Source of the DNA: Arenicola marina | Taxonomy: Eukaryota; Annelida; Polychaeta; Arenicolidae | Direction of reading: 5' to 3' | Length of the DNA: 64,000 nucleotides | NCBI GenBank assembly: GCA_964019135.1 | Contig: OZ025248.1 | Location: 37,069,670 to 37,133,669 of the forward strand | Part shown: positions 1 to 11,039 of the stretch, one piece after another | How positions within the stretch are numbered: the first letter of the stretch is position 1 | How the letters are laid out: each line of letters starts with the position of its first letter | The notes under the pieces: generated by a model | What the model saw: only the letters and a program-made list of their open reading frames with translations | The model's database searches: none | Told to the model about the DNA's origin: nothing | Translations under genes and position numbers: made by a program

Positions 1-18
1 TCCACGTTGCAATACTCA

Positions 19-69
<51 letters not shown>
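19..69. repeat. (CGGTGT)n hexanucleotide microsatellite
   Basis: About 8.5 perfect CGGTGT units are visible. At the same place in copies 2 to 4 there is only one GGTGTCGG, so the expansion is private to copy 1. Confidence 0.97.
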
Positions 70-1202
70 AAGTTGGATTCCAATGTTGGGTGTCGAAATG
101 TTAAAGCGTCGCGTCGCGTGTCATCATTTACCCCTCCCACAATCCTAATATTAGAATTTATATCGAGTTTTTAGGTCACAACCATGTAAGTAACGTCAAG
201 ATATACAGCAGTTATACTAATAGAACAGAACGTCCATATGGATATGGATGTACAATATGCTATATATAACTTACCATAGCAGACGGATACAAGTGTATAA
301 TGTATCCCAGTATAGGAATACGACCCGAGGGCATGGATACAATGTAGCGAAAGATGGACACGTAGTTTAACGTGCGAGACCGGACCGCTTAATAACTTAA
401 TAACTTAATAACTTAATCTGCAACTGAAGGTTATCATTCGCAGGCTTACCATATGTCAATAACTATTCGCAGTAACAAGTTGTGTTCTGACCGAATCATG
501 GCATTCTTCTGCGGCCCCCGGGGGCCAACAAGGAGGTATTGTCATAAAGAATAAATTAATGACCATATGGACAAGATTTTAATTGAAGCCATAAAGAATA
601 CTTGCAAATACCTCATGAATAACACTCTTTGACAACTCTTTACGTGATACTTCAGCATTTGTACAGACAGGCAGTGTCAGGTGTTGGGTGGGCTATATAC
701 GGGGTGAGTAAAGGTTTCCCGAGGATTATTTCAGTCTGTGATGGTGCTGGTCTGACCAGGGTAAACCGATTGACAGTAGGCACAGCAACAGCGCTTCTCT
801 GTTCGCTATTAATGTGTGTCCTTGTCCCCCAGGACCTCCACGTTATGAGCCCCCCGGGACCCAGACAACCGCTGGGTGCATCCCGCGGACAACAATCTAG
901 CTAAATAAAAAGCCCATCAGCCTTAAGGTGTTAGATAATGGCGTGGCCTCCATTATGTCCGTGGCAAGTGTTTCTCTTTTGGCGGTCTATATTCTACAAG
1001 GCACAGAACCTTGAAATGTTCGTCACACAATGAGTCACCTCTTATCTCACAGTGATAAATATAGTGATGTGCACGGAGACTTCGGTCTCTTGGGAATGCA
1101 TTATGTCACATCGCAATGTTGGGGACCAGCGTGCAGTCCTCTATTTGACACTGTGTTACCGTCTCGAAAACTGAAATGACTGAAATCATGGAGACAGATT
1201 GG

Positions 1203-1345
1203 TTGTGTATTCAGGACGCTTTAACAAATTGTGGTACTCATCTCGCGTCAATGGAAGATTGAAGGGAAGAGCAGAGCCATATCTCCGGGGTAACCCCCTA
1301 CTCTTTGTAAAGAAGACATGGGATCTTGATCCTGCGACCACGCGG
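1203..1345 (+). repeat. Short interspersed repeat (family R1), full copy
   Basis: This block starts near ATTCAGGACG, passes GCGTCAATGG and CCCCCTACTCTTTG, and ends near ATCCTGCGACCACGCGGAG. Related copies lie at about 11,926, 20,211, 28,510 and 44,215 on the + strand and at about 8,562 and 53,336 on the - strand. Two of these (8.56 and 44.2 kb) sit in contexts unrelated to the unit position, so it is a dispersed family as well as part of the unit. No Pol III box or coding capacity was recognised. It could be part of a larger MITE or SINE. Confidence 0.7.
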
Positions 1346-2011
1346 AGCCGCCTTGGATGTGCTCTTCGTGTACCATAATGGCATCATAAAGGAAATAATT
1401 TAACTTTTACTTAATGTTGTTGACGCATGGGCTATAATGCCTGTCAGATAGTGACAGTATGCATTCTTCACCTAAACTGGTTTAACAGCATGTACTGTAT
1501 TTCAAGTAGATATACTTTGTGCCAAATGACATCTATATAAGCGTATGTATGTAAGTTTATTGCTTCTCACTGTGTTGAACGCAATGTCGAACCCTTATCA
1601 TCCTATTAACAAATGATATATATAGATGGATGTAGTATATGCCAATATCAGGCAATGTCAGTGAAAATGATGATTACAAACAGATCCCAAAAGACATGAA
1701 AATAGTCGAGTAATGCGCAACATTTTGAGACGCCAGCGATAAATGCCGAGACATGTGTCTGACCTCCACTCAAGGACTCCAGAGTGACAGATTGCAGACA
1801 ATGTCTGCGACTGCATTGCCTGCCATGTTCGCCGCACCCATGTGAGACACATCTCACATAGAGGGTTGGTGGGAAGGTAAGCATAAGTGATTGTGCGTCA
1901 CGCTTCAACTCCCGACTATCAATCATGTCGGTCCTACGTTATCAGGGGAGCGTTTGACGTCATACTCCTCTGTGACGTCACGATGCCAGCAGGGTGGCCA
2001 CAGACAATGGG

Positions 2012-2185
2012 GGGGGGGGGCGGAAGGCGGCCGTCTCGCGGACCGCCTAGTTAGACCACACAGGGCAGCCGCAGAGAGGGGCCACCATCGGGGGTGAGGG
2101 GGGGGGGGGGAAGGCGACCGTCTTGCGGACCGCCAAGGTGGACCACACAGGGTAGTCGCTGAGAGGGACCACCAAGGGGGAGCAC
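2012..2185. repeat. G-rich minisatellite, 2 units (copy 1)
   Basis: Two units share the order GAAGGCGGCCGTCT, GCGGACCGCC, ACCACACAGGG and GAGAGGGACCACCA, separated by poly(G) runs. GGCGGCCG and CGGACCGCC can pair into a hairpin with one bulged base. The equivalent place in copy 4 (29.77-30.10 kb) has four units. Copies 2 and 3 have none. Confidence 0.85.
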
Positions 2186-2418
2186 AAGGTTTAACAACAA
2201 CGTGTGATTCGTCTACTTCAATCGTCGCTTAAGTCATGTATTATGTTGAATGCGAAATTTTTGCGGCCGCAAATGGTTTAGTTCAGGTGCCACGCCCAGC
2301 TTGCCTATTATCTGGTTTTAGATTCGTGTTTTAGATCTGACTTTCACTTCATTATTAATTATGGTTGTCATCACGGTTTGCTTAATTGCTTACGCGAAGG
2401 CAGCAGACGGGGATGCAG

Positions 2419-2449
2419 GTGTGTGTGTGTGTGTGGGGGGGGGGGGGGG
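2419..2449. repeat. (GT)n followed by poly(G)
   Basis: A GT run of 16 bases is followed by about 15 G. It lies next to the 3' side of the LINE fragment. Confidence 0.95.
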
Positions 2450-2812
2450 TGTTGACTGGGCGACACGTTACCTACAATTCTAAATATGGAAGCCTCTATC
2501 TCTAACCTCTTTCCTTTCAAGAACCATTTTTCATTTATCTTCTGTATCCCCCCATTCCTGAAAACCATAAACTTTGTCTCATTTAGATTAATTAATAATC
2601 CACAGCTTTCACAGAACTCGCTAAGCTTATCAATTATTCTCTGTAATCTACCCACAGTATCAGCTGCTTCATTATCATATATATTATCTGAATTCCTGGG
2701 AAATCGTTCGATTTGCAACATTCTATGAATTTGTTCAGGCACAAGTTCAAAAGGAAGGGGCCGAGTTGACACCCCTGTCTGGTTCCTGTGTTGCATTCAA
2801 ACGAATCAGTTA

Positions 2813-3070
2813 GGGCCCCAGAGGGGCTTTTTCGACACGGCGACACGGCGATTTTTAAAATCGACAACGCGACATTGGGGTTGTCTTAGAATCGACATGC
2901 GACAAAAGACTTAGCGACACGCGACATAGAACTTTTCTTAAAATCGACACGCGCCATGGACCTTTTCTTAAAATCGACACGCGACATGGACCTCTTCTTA
3001 AAATCGACACGCGACATGGACCTTTTCTTAAAATCGACACGCGACATGGCTACCCCCCCTCAGGGGCCCT
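2813..3070. mobile_element. MITE-like DNA transposon nested in the LINE
   Basis: The two edges are inverted repeats of about 14 bp: GGGCCCCAGAGGGG on the left and GGGCCCCTGAGGGG on the complement of the right. They are flanked by direct repeats TCAGTTA at 2,806-2,812 and 3,071-3,077 (eight bases if the following G is counted). The LINE reading continues across the insertion as PEGLT then DSFECNTGTRQG, so the element entered an RT domain that is otherwise continuous here. Its interior has no coding capacity and consists largely of CGACACGCGACATGG-type repeats. The 7-8 bp duplication and GGGGCC ends suggest a non-autonomous hAT-like or P-like element. The superfamily is an inference. Confidence 0.75.
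2931..3050. repeat. 30-bp tandem repeat inside the nested MITE
   Basis: Four consecutive 30-bp units start at 2,931, 2,961, 2,991 and 3,021. Each holds TTCTTAAAATCGACACGCG and then ACATGGAC or a one-base variant. More degenerate CGACAC/GCGACA units fill 2,833-2,930. Confidence 0.95.
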
Positions 3071-4017
3071 TCAGTTAGCCCCTCTGGTGTTATTACACGT
3101 GACCTAAGTTGGCTATACATTGATTGCAAGACCTCTAATATTCTCCCATGGACACCTGTGAGCAGTCTATACCAAATGAATTGATGCGGAATAGAGTCAA
3201 ATGCTTTCAACAAAAATGCAATCGAATCTTCCTCTTGCCATACTAATATATTTCTGTACCATACCTTGTAATACTAACATGTGGTCTATGGTTGATTTCC
3301 CTTTTCTAAATCCGGCTTGTTCCTCATACTGCTTATTATTTAAATCTGCCTATGCTACTAGTCTATTGTTAATTCTCGAGTGTCATCTTATTTGCTCTAT
3401 TTAAGAGGGTTGAAAAATGCCTATTCCACTCTTTTGCAGATATACTACTTTGCTGTACTGTGACACCAGCACTCTTTTTGATCTGCCTGCAAGCCCTCCA
3501 ACAGCTTTCTGTAGTCACCATAGCTTGTCTCACTTTCTCTGTTTCTTCATCTTTCCACTGCTGTTTCTTTCTGCTAATACCTAACGCATATTCTCTTCTA
3601 GCTCTTATGTAGTTCTATAAGTCCCCACTGTTTCTAGATTTTCTAAATTTATTTAAGTACATTAGCTTTGTTCTTTTCAGTTCTTTACATTCCGAGTCAA
3701 AGAATTTACAGCCATCTTGACATCCTTTTCTCTTGGTGTTAACTTTCATTTCGCTACACAGGTATCTATACAATTTACTCAAGGTTTCCACAGTTTATTC
3801 CATATCACCACTTAAAACCAAAACAGTATTAAGACTTATAGTGAATGCGTCACTAGATATATTGCAGAAACTTTTCTTTGCTGGATTAAATCGTTTTGAC
3901 ATTTCGGGGGCATTATCCTTAGCTTCTCCCAAAGGCCACAAATTGGGCGGCGCAGAAAGAAGTATTATATTGTCAAACCCTATGATGAGAATGTTCGTCC
4001 TGTTGTCAAAAGCCAGT

Positions 4018-4210
4018 TCCTCACGTCGGCAGGTCCTCCACTCCTTGATGTGGCCTAATAGGCTGTAATGTACCGAGATGGATCACGTCCTGTGTGAAAT
4101 GGACACACCCCTTCCTCGCCATCCATGTGAGCTCTGACAGCACTAGCATCTTTGACGTTAGCACGGCCATAATAAAGGCAGAGACAGATGGCAGAGTACA
4201 ATACTGAGAA
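4018..4210. repeat. Recurrent ~190-bp block R2 (copy 1)
   Basis: The block runs from CCTCACGTCGGCAGGTCCTC through GATGGATCACGTCCTGTG and CATCTTTGACGTTAGCACGG to GGCAGAG. It recurs at 13,030-13,210, 21,380-21,560 and 30,600-30,780 in the tandem copies, at 34,037-34,288 in arm A, and reversed at 52,736-52,987 in arm B. The minus strand can be read as a partly open frame in several copies, with peptides such as VKDASAVRAH, but stops break it in others. No known protein family was recognised. Confidence 0.75.
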
Positions 4211-5132
4211 GATGAAGGCCAGTACATGATGAAGCATCGGCATCAAAGACAACGGCAAAATATCTCAATAGCAGGAAAGAGTCAGGGCGAACACATTTTT
4301 GCCACACGAAGGCGGGGGGGGGGGGGGGCGCAAGAAGTAACAATTACAAGATGGCAATTTGAGATAATAACGATGTCGGGAACAGCGAACGGAACGATAG
4401 CTGTCAAAGCAAATGCATAGAAAGTGCGGCAACGTAATGCGACACTGGATAATGCGGAACGGAATTTTGAAGGCAATATGTAGGAACAATATGGTCTGAA
4501 AATTGTTCAGGGTCTCAGTTCAATTCTGTGTCAATGTAAACATTGGCCGGTTAACACGCAGATACCGGATCAATGTACTTTTAGTCTACAAAAAAAGTAT
4601 TTACTTCAGTTATTCGTGTTCTCGGATTTATGGTTGCATTAAAATGTTTTATGCAATTTATTATTCTAGTATAATGCCTTGCACAACATTGTGTAGGGTA
4701 TCGATAGTTGTCGACGCGTATAACAGCATATTTCATTGATGGTCATTCTAAATAGCAATCGAGCTGTGTTTGAACACGAGAATATTTTTGAAATTATCTT
4801 AGATAAATCATTAGTTTGCCGCAAACACTGTTTGGTCTTCCATATGCCATAGAACGGAGTTGACCTCGCGCCCCTTAACACTGACAAGTGGCAAGACATT
4901 TGGATAAGTACACCTCATTGACATTCACTGTGAAGGCCAAACACTCATGGAACACGACCATTATTACAGGAAATAAAGGCGCAATGACAAGCTTTCATGT
5001 GGTTGTGGACTGGTAATACGGATAAATAAATCCGGTGCAAAAAGAAATTAGTTCTCGTTGGCGAGGCTCCCACGCCCGAATGTAGTTCTGTTGTTGGCTG
5101 TTACAGCACATGTCTCCATTAACAACTCATTA

Positions 5133-7496
5133 GATATTCACCAGCGCATGCGAATGGCCACTTGGTATGGGCACGCGAACGGCCTCACCCCAGCCTCCTA
5201 AGGCCGCTGGAGTAAGACTTTCCTTCGTACCATACTTGTGAACGTGAGCATATGTCACTACTATAATTACCCCATCATTAATACAAGTAGTTTTACAGTA
5301 AAACCTCTCTAAACTCAATAGACAGTCTATCAATACAGAACGGGTTTCCGGGTCTCGAATCACTTTATTTAAAACAAAACACGTATCACTTTATTACATT
5401 AAAACATCAAACATTATTAGCATAATTTTCACTTATTAACATAATTTAACAAAAGAAACAGCATCAGTATTGACATAAGCATTAATTAACGTATATATAT
5501 ATCAGATAAGATAATATAATATATCATTGCTATTACAGAAGCCAATTCTTATTCAATATCCTCAACGTCACCTTAATTATTACTTTTGTCGGAATTTTCA
5601 ATGCTGTAATTAGTCCATTTAGTTTAACAGATATTATGCACAATGCACAATCTAACTTGTATCATTATTGGCCTTCATATCGTGCAACTCGACAATGTTC
5701 TTTGTCTTTTGATAGTCTGCATTGCGATAACAAGGTATGGCTGCCTGCTAACAGCAGTGAGTACTGCTCCGACACAATGTGGGTGTAATGGCCCCAAGGC
5801 CCACCACCAAGATGGCCGGCATTACTGGACTCGACTGTCCTTGGAGACGTCCACGCTCGCCCTAAACCCTTCATGTTATGAGCCACAGGAGAGCGAGTCT
5901 CCCGCAATGTCTGGAGGACATCGGATGAGAAACAGCCTCTGAAGGCTTTCCATGACCAACATTGCTGGCAGAAGGTAACAACCGTCAGCATTGTCGTGTC
6001 ACAATATGGTCTGCCCTAAATCTTGGTCGATTTGCCTTTCTTTTTGTTGCGTTGTATACTGCATGACCCAAAAAAGTACATTGTCTGTCTTCCAATAAGG
6101 CTTTCAGCGCCACGCACAAAAGCGGGTTAATGTTCGCAGGAAAATCCATTCTATTTACCAGGGAGCTGCTCGGTCCACCATTAATCCGTTTTATTATCCT
6201 GTCTAACGGCCACCGGAGGCCAAACGCCTTTAGTTTATTAACAGCACGAGAATACTGGAAATCTCCCAGTTCAAACGTTCATGAGAGATACCAATCCCCA
6301 ACATTAATGTTACTCTCAAGGCATGCTTGTCACATAGATTATCGGTCTTACCTCACACACACCGCTTGCCCTCGTCTTAACAGTTTAGAGCCACGAACAC
6401 CAACCAACTAAAATACCGAAGTAGTAGCGAAATGTGAAGGAAAATTCATTATCCGTACTGAATGCTGTTAGCAAGCAATCATCCATTGTTATCGCATTGA
6501 AGATAATTATAAAACAGAACGTGGCATTGGTAATGATACTGATAATCATAAGGCAGTTAATCTTAATGACAAAGTAATGCTGATATTTATAATGCCACTG
6601 ATCATCATGATATTAATGAGTAACACTGATGATAATGACGTTAATAAAGTGACTGATTTCAATAATGTTAATAAATATCACTATGCCTAATGGATAATTA
6701 ATGACTTAATTTTGTTGAAAAATGCCTTTGATCTTCATGATGTAATCACGTTTTAAAAATATAATATAATGCAGCAGAAACATTTTGAGACATCAACGGC
6801 GTTCAGTATTGTGAGAATAATAGGGGTATTGGTATTGGTAACTGTGGTGATGACTGTTTATGATGAAAATAAAGATTTGAATGAAATTCGTAGAGAGTGT
6901 GGCTCAAGTACAATAATTATGATGGTATATGTTACTAATGGAACAAATCCCTAATATCGATTAGACCCATGACACTAGTGATACTAACATTATCAGCGTT
7001 AGTAAGTAAGAAAGTGATTTATTATAGTCGCTTATTAGAAATACAACTGATAACATGTACGACAGGGTAAACACTCACAATATATCCTCACCCGGCCCTA
7101 CTGGGCTTAAAAGTGACTGACGTCCATGGTCCTAGTACTACCGCATGTCTCGGCCTGAAGAGGAAAGAACGAAAAAAAAAACAAAAAAAAAACAGCGTTA
7201 CTGCGCATTTTGGTAACGTTAGCATGATGTTGGTGATAATAAGGATAATTATAGTGATTGGTAATAATGGAAATCCTAATGGTAGTCGTCATTCGGGGCA
7301 GACCTGGAGGCATCTCCTCTCATCATGCAGCACACGATTGGTTCACACGTCGGGTGTGCTGTGGCTAAAACCGATGACACTGTTGTGCATGGGCGCTGCG
7401 CCCGACAGTGCTGAAAGGGCTGGTGTAAAGGATGACATTCGCGTGCCCACGCCTATAGGGACATTTGCACGCGCTGGAGAATATCTAAAGTGATTT
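5133..7496. mobile_element. Candidate 2.36-kb element with ~75-bp inverted ends
   Basis: The left end begins TAGATATTCACCAGCGCATG and continues through TGGCCACTTGG and CACGCGAACGGCC. The complement of the right end begins TAGATATTCTCCAGCGCGTG and continues through ATGTCC and CACGCGAATG. The interior is AT-rich, contains many GATAAT/AATGAT motifs (6.5-6.96 kb), and has no coding domain that was recognised. Equivalent segments lie at about 14,152-16,600 and 22,503-24,950. No target-site duplication was identified, so a chance inverted pair within a repeat family is still possible. Confidence 0.45.
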
Positions 7497-7705
7497 GTTA
7501 AAGGGCAATAACTTGGGTAATGCCATCACGAAGCGAGGTGCCAAGGATGGTAATAATAATAATACTAGTAATAATTATGATGAGTGCTTGTGTCCAGAAT
7601 ATCGTGAAGCATCAACTCTCACCACGGTGCCAAAAAAAACAGTTCCTTGCACCAGCTTTTCTATGGTTTCAATTATCTTTTTTAATGAGCCGTCGGCCGG
7701 AGAGT

Positions 7706-7790
7706 GTTAGGAGGCGGGTGTGGATGAGGCCATTGGCGTGTCCACACCCAGTGGCCATTCGCATGCGCGGGCGAGTTTATAAAAGAGTCG
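7706..7790 (+). repeat. Third, solo copy of the inverted-end sequence
   Basis: GCGTGTCCACACCCAGTGGC followed by CATTCGCATGCGCGGGCGAG matches the complement of the left end at 5,141-5,206 and the right end at 7,408-7,491. It recurs near 16,815-16,895 and 25,165-25,250. Confidence 0.7.
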
Positions 7791-7998
7791 TTTGTGGGGA
7801 CATTTGCTGTAAACAGCCCACAATGTCCATACAGTCCGGGGGTGCGTGGGAGCCTCACTAACCACAACTAATTCACTTCTTTTTTCCCTCCTAGTGTCCG
7901 CAACGACATTACACATTTCCTATAATTGTGTCACGTTATCACGCTAATCTGTGGGATTGTTTCATGTGTCTTTGGCCATTACAGCTAATGCTGCCATT

Positions 7999-8718
7999 CA
8001 GATCTAATTATTCAGGTTGGATGTCTTTTAACTTGTCAGCGTCAGTAGGCTCGAAGTCATTTGCGCCCCAGCACCCCAGTTTAGTGATGATGCACGTGGC
8101 ACCTAAGACAAGGAAATTCAAGATCCAACGGCACATTTAGGCGATTTCCTACCATGGCTGGCGGTCGTCGCACAATAATTGTATGCAGCTTTACGGCCTT
8201 GGGGAGCGCGCCGTTATAGCTGAAATGAACCAGTCTACGCCCACGCTGGAGTCTGTTTTTCCTTAATCGCATGAAATTGGAAATCATAGATGATGATAAG
8301 TAAAAGTGAAAAGTAAGTATGTCTGAAACTGACACAAAGTTATATGCTACTTTTTTTGGACTTGTTTGTTGGACATAACGAGTGTGCAAGACCTTTCTTC
8401 TCCACATGATTGAATAAAAGCCAACAGTAACGTCAATGAATGACGTAAAGCATGAATCGGTCTATGTGGTGTGGCCTATCGGTATTGGGTGCGTGAGCTA
8501 CAATCTTTGTGGCCGGGTGTGTGTGTGTGTGGGGGGGGGGGGTGGGGGGGGCGCCCCGCTGTGGTCATGTCTGTGTGGTCGCAGGACAACAATCGCCTAC
8601 ACGACACGCTCTTCCCTTCCTTCACCCGTTGACACCATATGACCAGAATTGGTTAACACGTCCTGAATAACATCCATCCAGCCATCCATCCAGCCATCCA
8701 TCCAGCCGTCCATCCACC
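7999..8718. repeat. Segment private to copy 1
   Basis: Copies 2 and 3 join the flanking sequence (GTTACAGCTAATGC, then TTTGGGCCTTTGGTTTATAT) within about 40 bases, whereas copy 1 has about 720 extra bases. The extra DNA includes a GT/G-rich tract (8,517-8,552), a reversed fragment of family R1 (8,562-8,672), and about four ATCCATCCAGCC units (8,670-8,718). It could be an insertion here or a deletion in the ancestor of copies 2 and 3. No gene was seen. Confidence 0.6.
8562..8672 (-). repeat. Interspersed repeat R1, partial
   Basis: The complement reads ATTCAGGACGTGTTAACCAA, then GGTCATATGGTGTCAACGGG and GAAGGGAAGAGCG, matching the first half of the 1,203-1,345 and 44,215-44,352 copies. Confidence 0.65.
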
Positions 8719-9089
8719 GATTTTGGGCCTTTGGTTTATATTGGTTGCCTTGCTTTGAGCCATCTGACCTTAGTTTGATGCAATATGTCAAGATGATCCA
8801 GTCTTTTAGTCTTGTTTTCTATGGTAGCATGCGTGACACTTTAAACATGTATCGGGCACAAGCTGAAATATAACAACTGCCAAAGTTCTGACTAAGGTCA
8901 TCCATCAACGATAAACTGCTAAAGAAGATCAACCAAGACCCGTCCATACAGAGATAATTGGCTATCAGTGAGGAGCGAATTGGATACACCAAGTGCACCT
9001 CGTCACCCACTCAGTGTTAGTGTCTTGCACACACGGACGGTGATTGGGAGCCTTTTATAGCAATAAGGTGTTGACGATGGTCTAATAGG

Positions 9090-9330
9090 GTCCATGACGG
9101 AGCCACATCCCCTCGCCTCTTATCCAGCCCCTCCCCTCCACCTTCTCGTCTCCACCCCTCGTCTCCAGCCCTCCCCTCCAACCCCTGCCTCCGCCCCCCC
9201 TTCACCCCCTCCACCCTCTCCACCCCCCTCCAACCCCTCTACCCCGTCTCCTCCAACCCCTCCTCTCCCCCGCCCTCTGCCCTCTCCTCCACCCCACCCG
9301 TCTATCCCCATAATTGGGATCAACATAAGG
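9090..9330. repeat. Polypyrimidine (CCCCTCC-rich) tract
   Basis: The + strand is made almost wholly of C and T in CCCCTCC/CACC motifs. Both strands are open in several frames only because stop codons cannot occur in such DNA. Shorter versions occur at about 17,470-17,560 and 25,805-25,910. Confidence 0.9.
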
Positions 9331-9474
9331 GAGGGCTGAATTTGCACCGGTTGGAGGGTTTGCACTTACAAGCTTACCTTAAGCTTCGGGATTCTTCTGG
9401 GCGTCTCAAGTACACGACCCAGGTCACCCCATCCAACTGAATGAAGCATCAAAAATTATGCAATAGCCGCCATT

Positions 9475-9600
9475 TATTAGCATCGGGCCTCGTGTGGCTC
9501 TTTCTGGCGTCGTATACTAAGGCCTCAAGAGGCCTCCTTGACCACCGCGGTCAATAGATATGGGTCGTTATGCTCTGATGCAATATTCAGATATACATGG
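9475..9600. repeat. Block shared with inverted arms A and B
   Basis: Motifs CGGGCCTCGTGTGGCT, CGTATACTAAGGCCT, ATAGATATGGGTCGTTATG and TGATGCAATATTCAGATA recur in the same orientation at 50,600-50,770 and in reverse at 36,060-36,250. It also occurs, reduced, at about 17,800-17,890 and 26,160-26,240. Confidence 0.8.
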
Positions 9601-11039
9601 CGCCAAGCTATTACTCTCAGAGTATATCTTCATTAAATGTCGTAAAAAAGGAAAAAAAAGTTTGGTCTTTAGTAAGATGTGTTGAATTTATGAAACCTCG
9701 GTATGAAGGAGTTGCGGACAGTGTAAACAAGTCTGGAAGGCCCCAGTTGCGCAGTGTAACCTTAATATGGGGCTGTATATAACGCAAGCTGTAGGGCACT
9801 ATTTTTACGGCAAGGTGACATGGCATGCATGTTACCGCAAATATGCATGTTCATATAACGGTGCGTGCTGATGTACATGTATAGGCGGGCAGAGTGACGT
9901 AATAAGTACCTTCAATCAATTTAATTAGATATTGTGAATTCAAGTATACGATGCGGACCAAGACACGTCTATCAAACTATCCAGACCACTTTACATCTGC
10001 CACCCATTTCACCCCTTTTTGAACCACTTTCCGAATTCCAATCCCGCCGTCCATGTTCTTACAGGCTTTGGCCGCCCGATGCTAGCAAGTGGTATATCCA
10101 ACGCTTTAACTGTAGGCATCGAATACCAACAAGCGGAATGCAATCATGCATTTATTTTGAGTGTTCAATTTTGAATAACCCCTCATAATGCAACTGCAAA
10201 TGTCGTCACATCGGGGCCACGTCTTACCCCCACCCGCTTGGATCACCCATCCAGGACCCCAGTGTTTAGCATGACGGACAATGCGGACGAATAATCCACG
10301 TAACAGTTTGTGTAAGTAACATCAAGGGATACACTATACATAATAATGTATATTATAAAAATACCATTGCGTTGAAGGGATTTGAGCTAATCTACAAATA
10401 ACAAAACAGACACATAGGCGGCAAATATCACGTTTGTGAAAGCCCAGCACCTCCAGTCGACCCCCTCATTAGGGGTACGACCCCCTGATTCCCGGTCGAT
10501 TCCGCTCCGGCTGTACGACCCCCGCATCCCCAGTCCACCCTCCCTCCCGGGGTATTGACAACGGTGACGGGTGGCGGCCAGATGTAGTTTTTGTAGTGGA
10601 CCGGGTAAGGTTTGGGATAGGTCCTTTCAGCCAAACCGCACCCGTATTTGACGTAACACAAGGGACCTCCGCCTCATGGTGATTTATAACATTCCTGTCA
10701 TCACCAGTCACAACGAGGGTGCCATAATCCAATTTCACTTTGGCTGAGTATATGATATAAATGCCATCACCTGTGGGAAGCGTACCATGTCGATTTATCA
10801 CACACTTGTCATACAATGGTGGCCCTCAATATCCCGCAGTGCCAATAGGAGAGGGAAGGGCACGACTTAGGAATTGGTGAGCATTACAGTCGGGAAAAAC
10901 CTCACCACCTACAGGTATTGAGTAGCTGCAACGTTTCCTGTAACGAAGAACACTACCCGGACCAAAGTCAAGGTGTGTCATTTGCATACCGATGGACCAG
11001 TAGCCAAATGAATCGAGGGTCCATGTTGCAATACTCACG

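Larger units (their letters stand above)
2486..3925 (-). pseudogene. Decayed LINE reverse transcriptase fragment
   Basis: Reading the minus strand downward from about 3,925, the translation passes in several frames through a basic pre-RT linker (FFDSECKELKRTK near 3,700), then EQAGFRKGKSTIDHM near 3,310, AFDSIPHQFIWYRLL near 3,190, NTGTRQGCQLGPFLLNL near 2,780, and DTVGRLQRIIDKLSEF followed by TKFMVFRNGG near 2,550. That order is typical of the non-LTR retrotransposon RT domain, which copies element RNA into DNA at the target site. Stops and frameshifts break it, no intact YxDD motif is readable, and the endonuclease and 3' end are missing. A 258-bp DNA element interrupts it at 2,813-3,070. 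Copy 4 keeps only the outer edges (30.34-30.50 kb), so the insertion predates the split of copies 1 and 4. The clade was not assigned. Confidence 0.85.
1..11039 (+). repeat. Diverged copy 1 of the ~8.3-kb tandem unit
   Basis: The order of blocks matches copies 2 to 4, beginning with the GGTGTCGG landmark at about 20-70 that recurs at about 11,040, 19,326 and 27,681. This copy is about 11 kb because it keeps a LINE fragment and G-rich minisatellite (2.0-3.9 kb) and a private segment at about 8.0-8.7 kb, both lost or absent in copies 2 and 3. From 27 to about 9,600 it is clearly diverged from the others. From about 9,615 to 11,039 it is nearly identical to 17.9-19.3 and 26.3-27.7 kb, so that end belongs to the recent amplification. 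No protein-coding gene is recognisable; short frames here recur only because the DNA recurs. Confidence 0.85.

Noticed and set aside
6530..6960. Possible gene in the AT-rich GATAAT region
   Set aside because: It is low-complexity AT-rich DNA with dense stops, and the copies differ by indels.
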